DNA of 6,906 nucleotides from Kiritimatiellia bacterium (GTDB lineage Bacteria > Verrucomicrobiota > Kiritimatiellia > SLAD01). The notes beneath the pieces were generated by a model. That model had not been told where the DNA came from. It did no database searches and saw only the letters and a list, made by a program, of their open reading frames with translations. Positions 6,253 to 6,906 of this stretch are shown here, in pieces. The stretch spans positions 1 through 6,906 of the forward strand of contig SKXR01000260.1 of assembly GCA_007128275.1 (NCBI GenBank), in the 5' to 3' direction. Within the stretch, counting starts at the first letter, position 1, and the number at the start of each line of letters is the position of its first letter. The position numbers and the translations under genes were made by a program.

Positions 6253-6256
6253 TCCA

Positions 6257-6290
6257 CCTCAAGGACCGCTTTCGCGACGGAAGCATGAGG
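6257..6290 (+). promoter_or_regulatory. Candidate riboswitch L13 (kissing-loop) hairpin
   Basis: GCTT (6268-6271) pairs with AAGC (6281-6284), and an outer CCTCA (6257-6261) pairs with TGAGG (6286-6290). The loop holds CGCGA (6273-6277), the exact complement of the aptamer L5 loop UCGCG (6137-6141). L5-L13 kissing is the known switching contact of cobalamin riboswitches, so this hairpin fits as the regulatory partner. Pairing was done by eye. Confidence 0.6.
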
Positions 6291-6304
6291 AATACCCGTT
6301 GTAT

Positions 6305-6363
6305 TTCCCTTTCTCTTTCGCGCAGGCGGCATCGCCGCTCCCGCGCAAGGAGCAGAAAGGGAA
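6305..6363 (+). promoter_or_regulatory. Ribosome-binding-site-masking hairpin (riboswitch expression platform)
   Basis: TTCCCTTTCT (6305-6314) is perfectly complementary to AGAAAGGGAA (6354-6363), which ends two bases before the ATG at 6365. Inside, CTTT (6315-6318) can partly pair with the AAGGAG Shine-Dalgarno (6347-6352), and a GC-rich hairpin occupies 6320-6346. When folded, the Shine-Dalgarno is buried, so control is probably translational. The first strand of the aptamer closing helix (GGGAAA, 6099-6104) could instead pair with TTTCCC (6304-6309), a possible antisequestor when B12 is absent. Confidence 0.6.
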
Positions 6364-6364
6364 C

Positions 6365-6906
6365 ATGAAGAACCACCGCATCGCGACCGCCGCTCTCGCC
6401 GGCGCGCTCCTATCGACCTTCGCCCACGCCTCGCTCGTCGTCACCTTCGACGAGCTGCCGCTCGATCCGGACTCGTACTGGAACGGATCGGACGAATCCG
6501 GCGGGTTCATCAGCCAAGCGGTTACGTTCCAGAATAGTTTCAACGATTGGGGCGGCGGATTCACATCATGGGCCGGCTTCTCCTATTCAAACGTGGACGA
6601 CACCAACACGCCGGGATTCGGGAACCAGTACGCGGCGTTCACCGGAACGGCTGTCGGCGGCGCGGGGAATTACGCCGTCGGCTATTACAGCGCGTACGAC
6701 CCGACACCCGTCATCGTCCTGCCGCGCGAAACGTTGCCGCTGGGGTTTTACGTGGTGAACACCACCTACGCCGCCCGCCACATGCTGGAAGGCGATAGCT
6801 TTTTCGAACGCGATCCATTCGGGCCGGGCGATTGGATGACCTTGACCATCGAAGGTTTTGATGCGTTTAACCAGTCGCAGGGCACCGTGGAGGTGGAACT
6901 CGCCAA
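6365..6906 (+). CDS. Secreted DUF4465-type protein under B12 riboswitch control (partial, runs off window)
   Basis: The first 180 codons are visible and the frame stays open to the window end. Residues 1-22 form a signal peptide (basic MKNHR, hydrophobic core AALAGALLSTF, cleavage after AHA at 20-22). The mature part has the landmarks of DUF4465: VTFDELPL (26-33), DSYWNGSDESGGF (36-48), WAGFSYSN (69-76), TPGFGNQYAAFTG (82-94) and NYAVGYY (102-108), in a beta-rich secreted domain. The start is supported by AAGGAG at 6347-6352, 12 bases upstream, and by the signal peptide. In Bacteroidota, DUF4465 proteins often sit in cobalamin-transport loci; a surface B12-binding class called BtuH is known there, and I recall but cannot verify that it belongs to this family. 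The riboswitch in front makes a role in corrinoid capture a good inference. In PVC bacteria such proteins often end in a PEP-CTERM anchor, but the C terminus lies outside the window. Confidence 0.85.
   Translation, partial: MKNHRIATAALAGALLSTFAHASLVVTFDELPLDPDSYWNGSDESGGFISQAVTFQNSFNDWGGGFTSWAGFSYSNVDDTNTPGFGNQYAAFTGTAVGGAGNYAVGYYSAYDPTPVIVLPRETLPLGFYVVNTTYAARHMLEGDSFFERDPFGPGDWMTLTIEGFDAFNQSQGTVEVELA

Noticed and set aside
1..6906. tRNA or rRNA genes
   Set aside because: No cloverleaf with a TTCGA-type T-loop and CCA-end geometry, and no rRNA-like conserved stretch, was found by eye.

Overview
The window looks like a GC-rich bacterial chromosome fragment with a PVC-superphylum flavour (Kiritimatiellota, Lentisphaerota or Verrucomicrobiota). 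That guess rests on several short-period intergenic repeats (three 35-bp arrays of five 7-nt units, plus a 9-nt-unit array) of a kind I associate with PVC genomes, and on a secreted DUF4465-type protein behind a cobalamin riboswitch. The lineage call is an inference; the gene calls do not depend on it.

Layout: (1) 27-1831, a purE-purK pair on the + strand for the two-step carboxylation of AIR to CAIR in purine synthesis. The genes overlap by 4 bases, and the junction lies inside an array of five heptamers (GAATGCC-like). The purK reading frame carries an extra segment of about 40-50 residues that contains a 64-bp palindromic element. (2) 1832-2015, a spacer with two short tandem arrays (7-nt and 9-nt periods). 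(3) 2016-2713, on the - strand, a small uncertain ORF followed by a nucleotidyltransferase (minimal-NTase fold) gene broken by one extra base near 2406; it resembles a decaying two-gene NTase module. (4) 2714-3046, a spacer with no recognisable gene. (5) 3047-4132, on the - strand, a two-pass membrane sensor: periplasmic Cache-like domain, HAMP, coiled coil, and a four-cysteine tail in place of a catalytic output domain. (6) 4370-5827, on the + strand and divergent from the sensor, a PLP-dependent beta-eliminating lyase of the tyrosine phenol-lyase/tryptophanase family. It has the substrate-pocket residues of tyrosine phenol-lyase but altered cofactor-side and cation-site residues. (7) 5828-6098, a spacer with a third heptamer array, two hairpins and a candidate promoter. 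(8) 6099-6252, a cobalamin riboswitch whose L5 loop is complementary to a downstream hairpin loop, followed by a long hairpin that buries the ribosome-binding site. (9) 6365 to the window end, a signal-peptide-bearing DUF4465-type protein, cut off by the window.

The most interesting unit is 5987-6906: promoter, B12 riboswitch, ribosome-binding-site-masking hairpin and secreted DUF4465 protein. It is a candidate B12-repressed cell-surface or secreted corrinoid-capture system. The remaining genes are unlinked housekeeping or accessory functions; the only suggestive pairing is the divergent sensor and lyase, and nothing in the sequence proves they work together.
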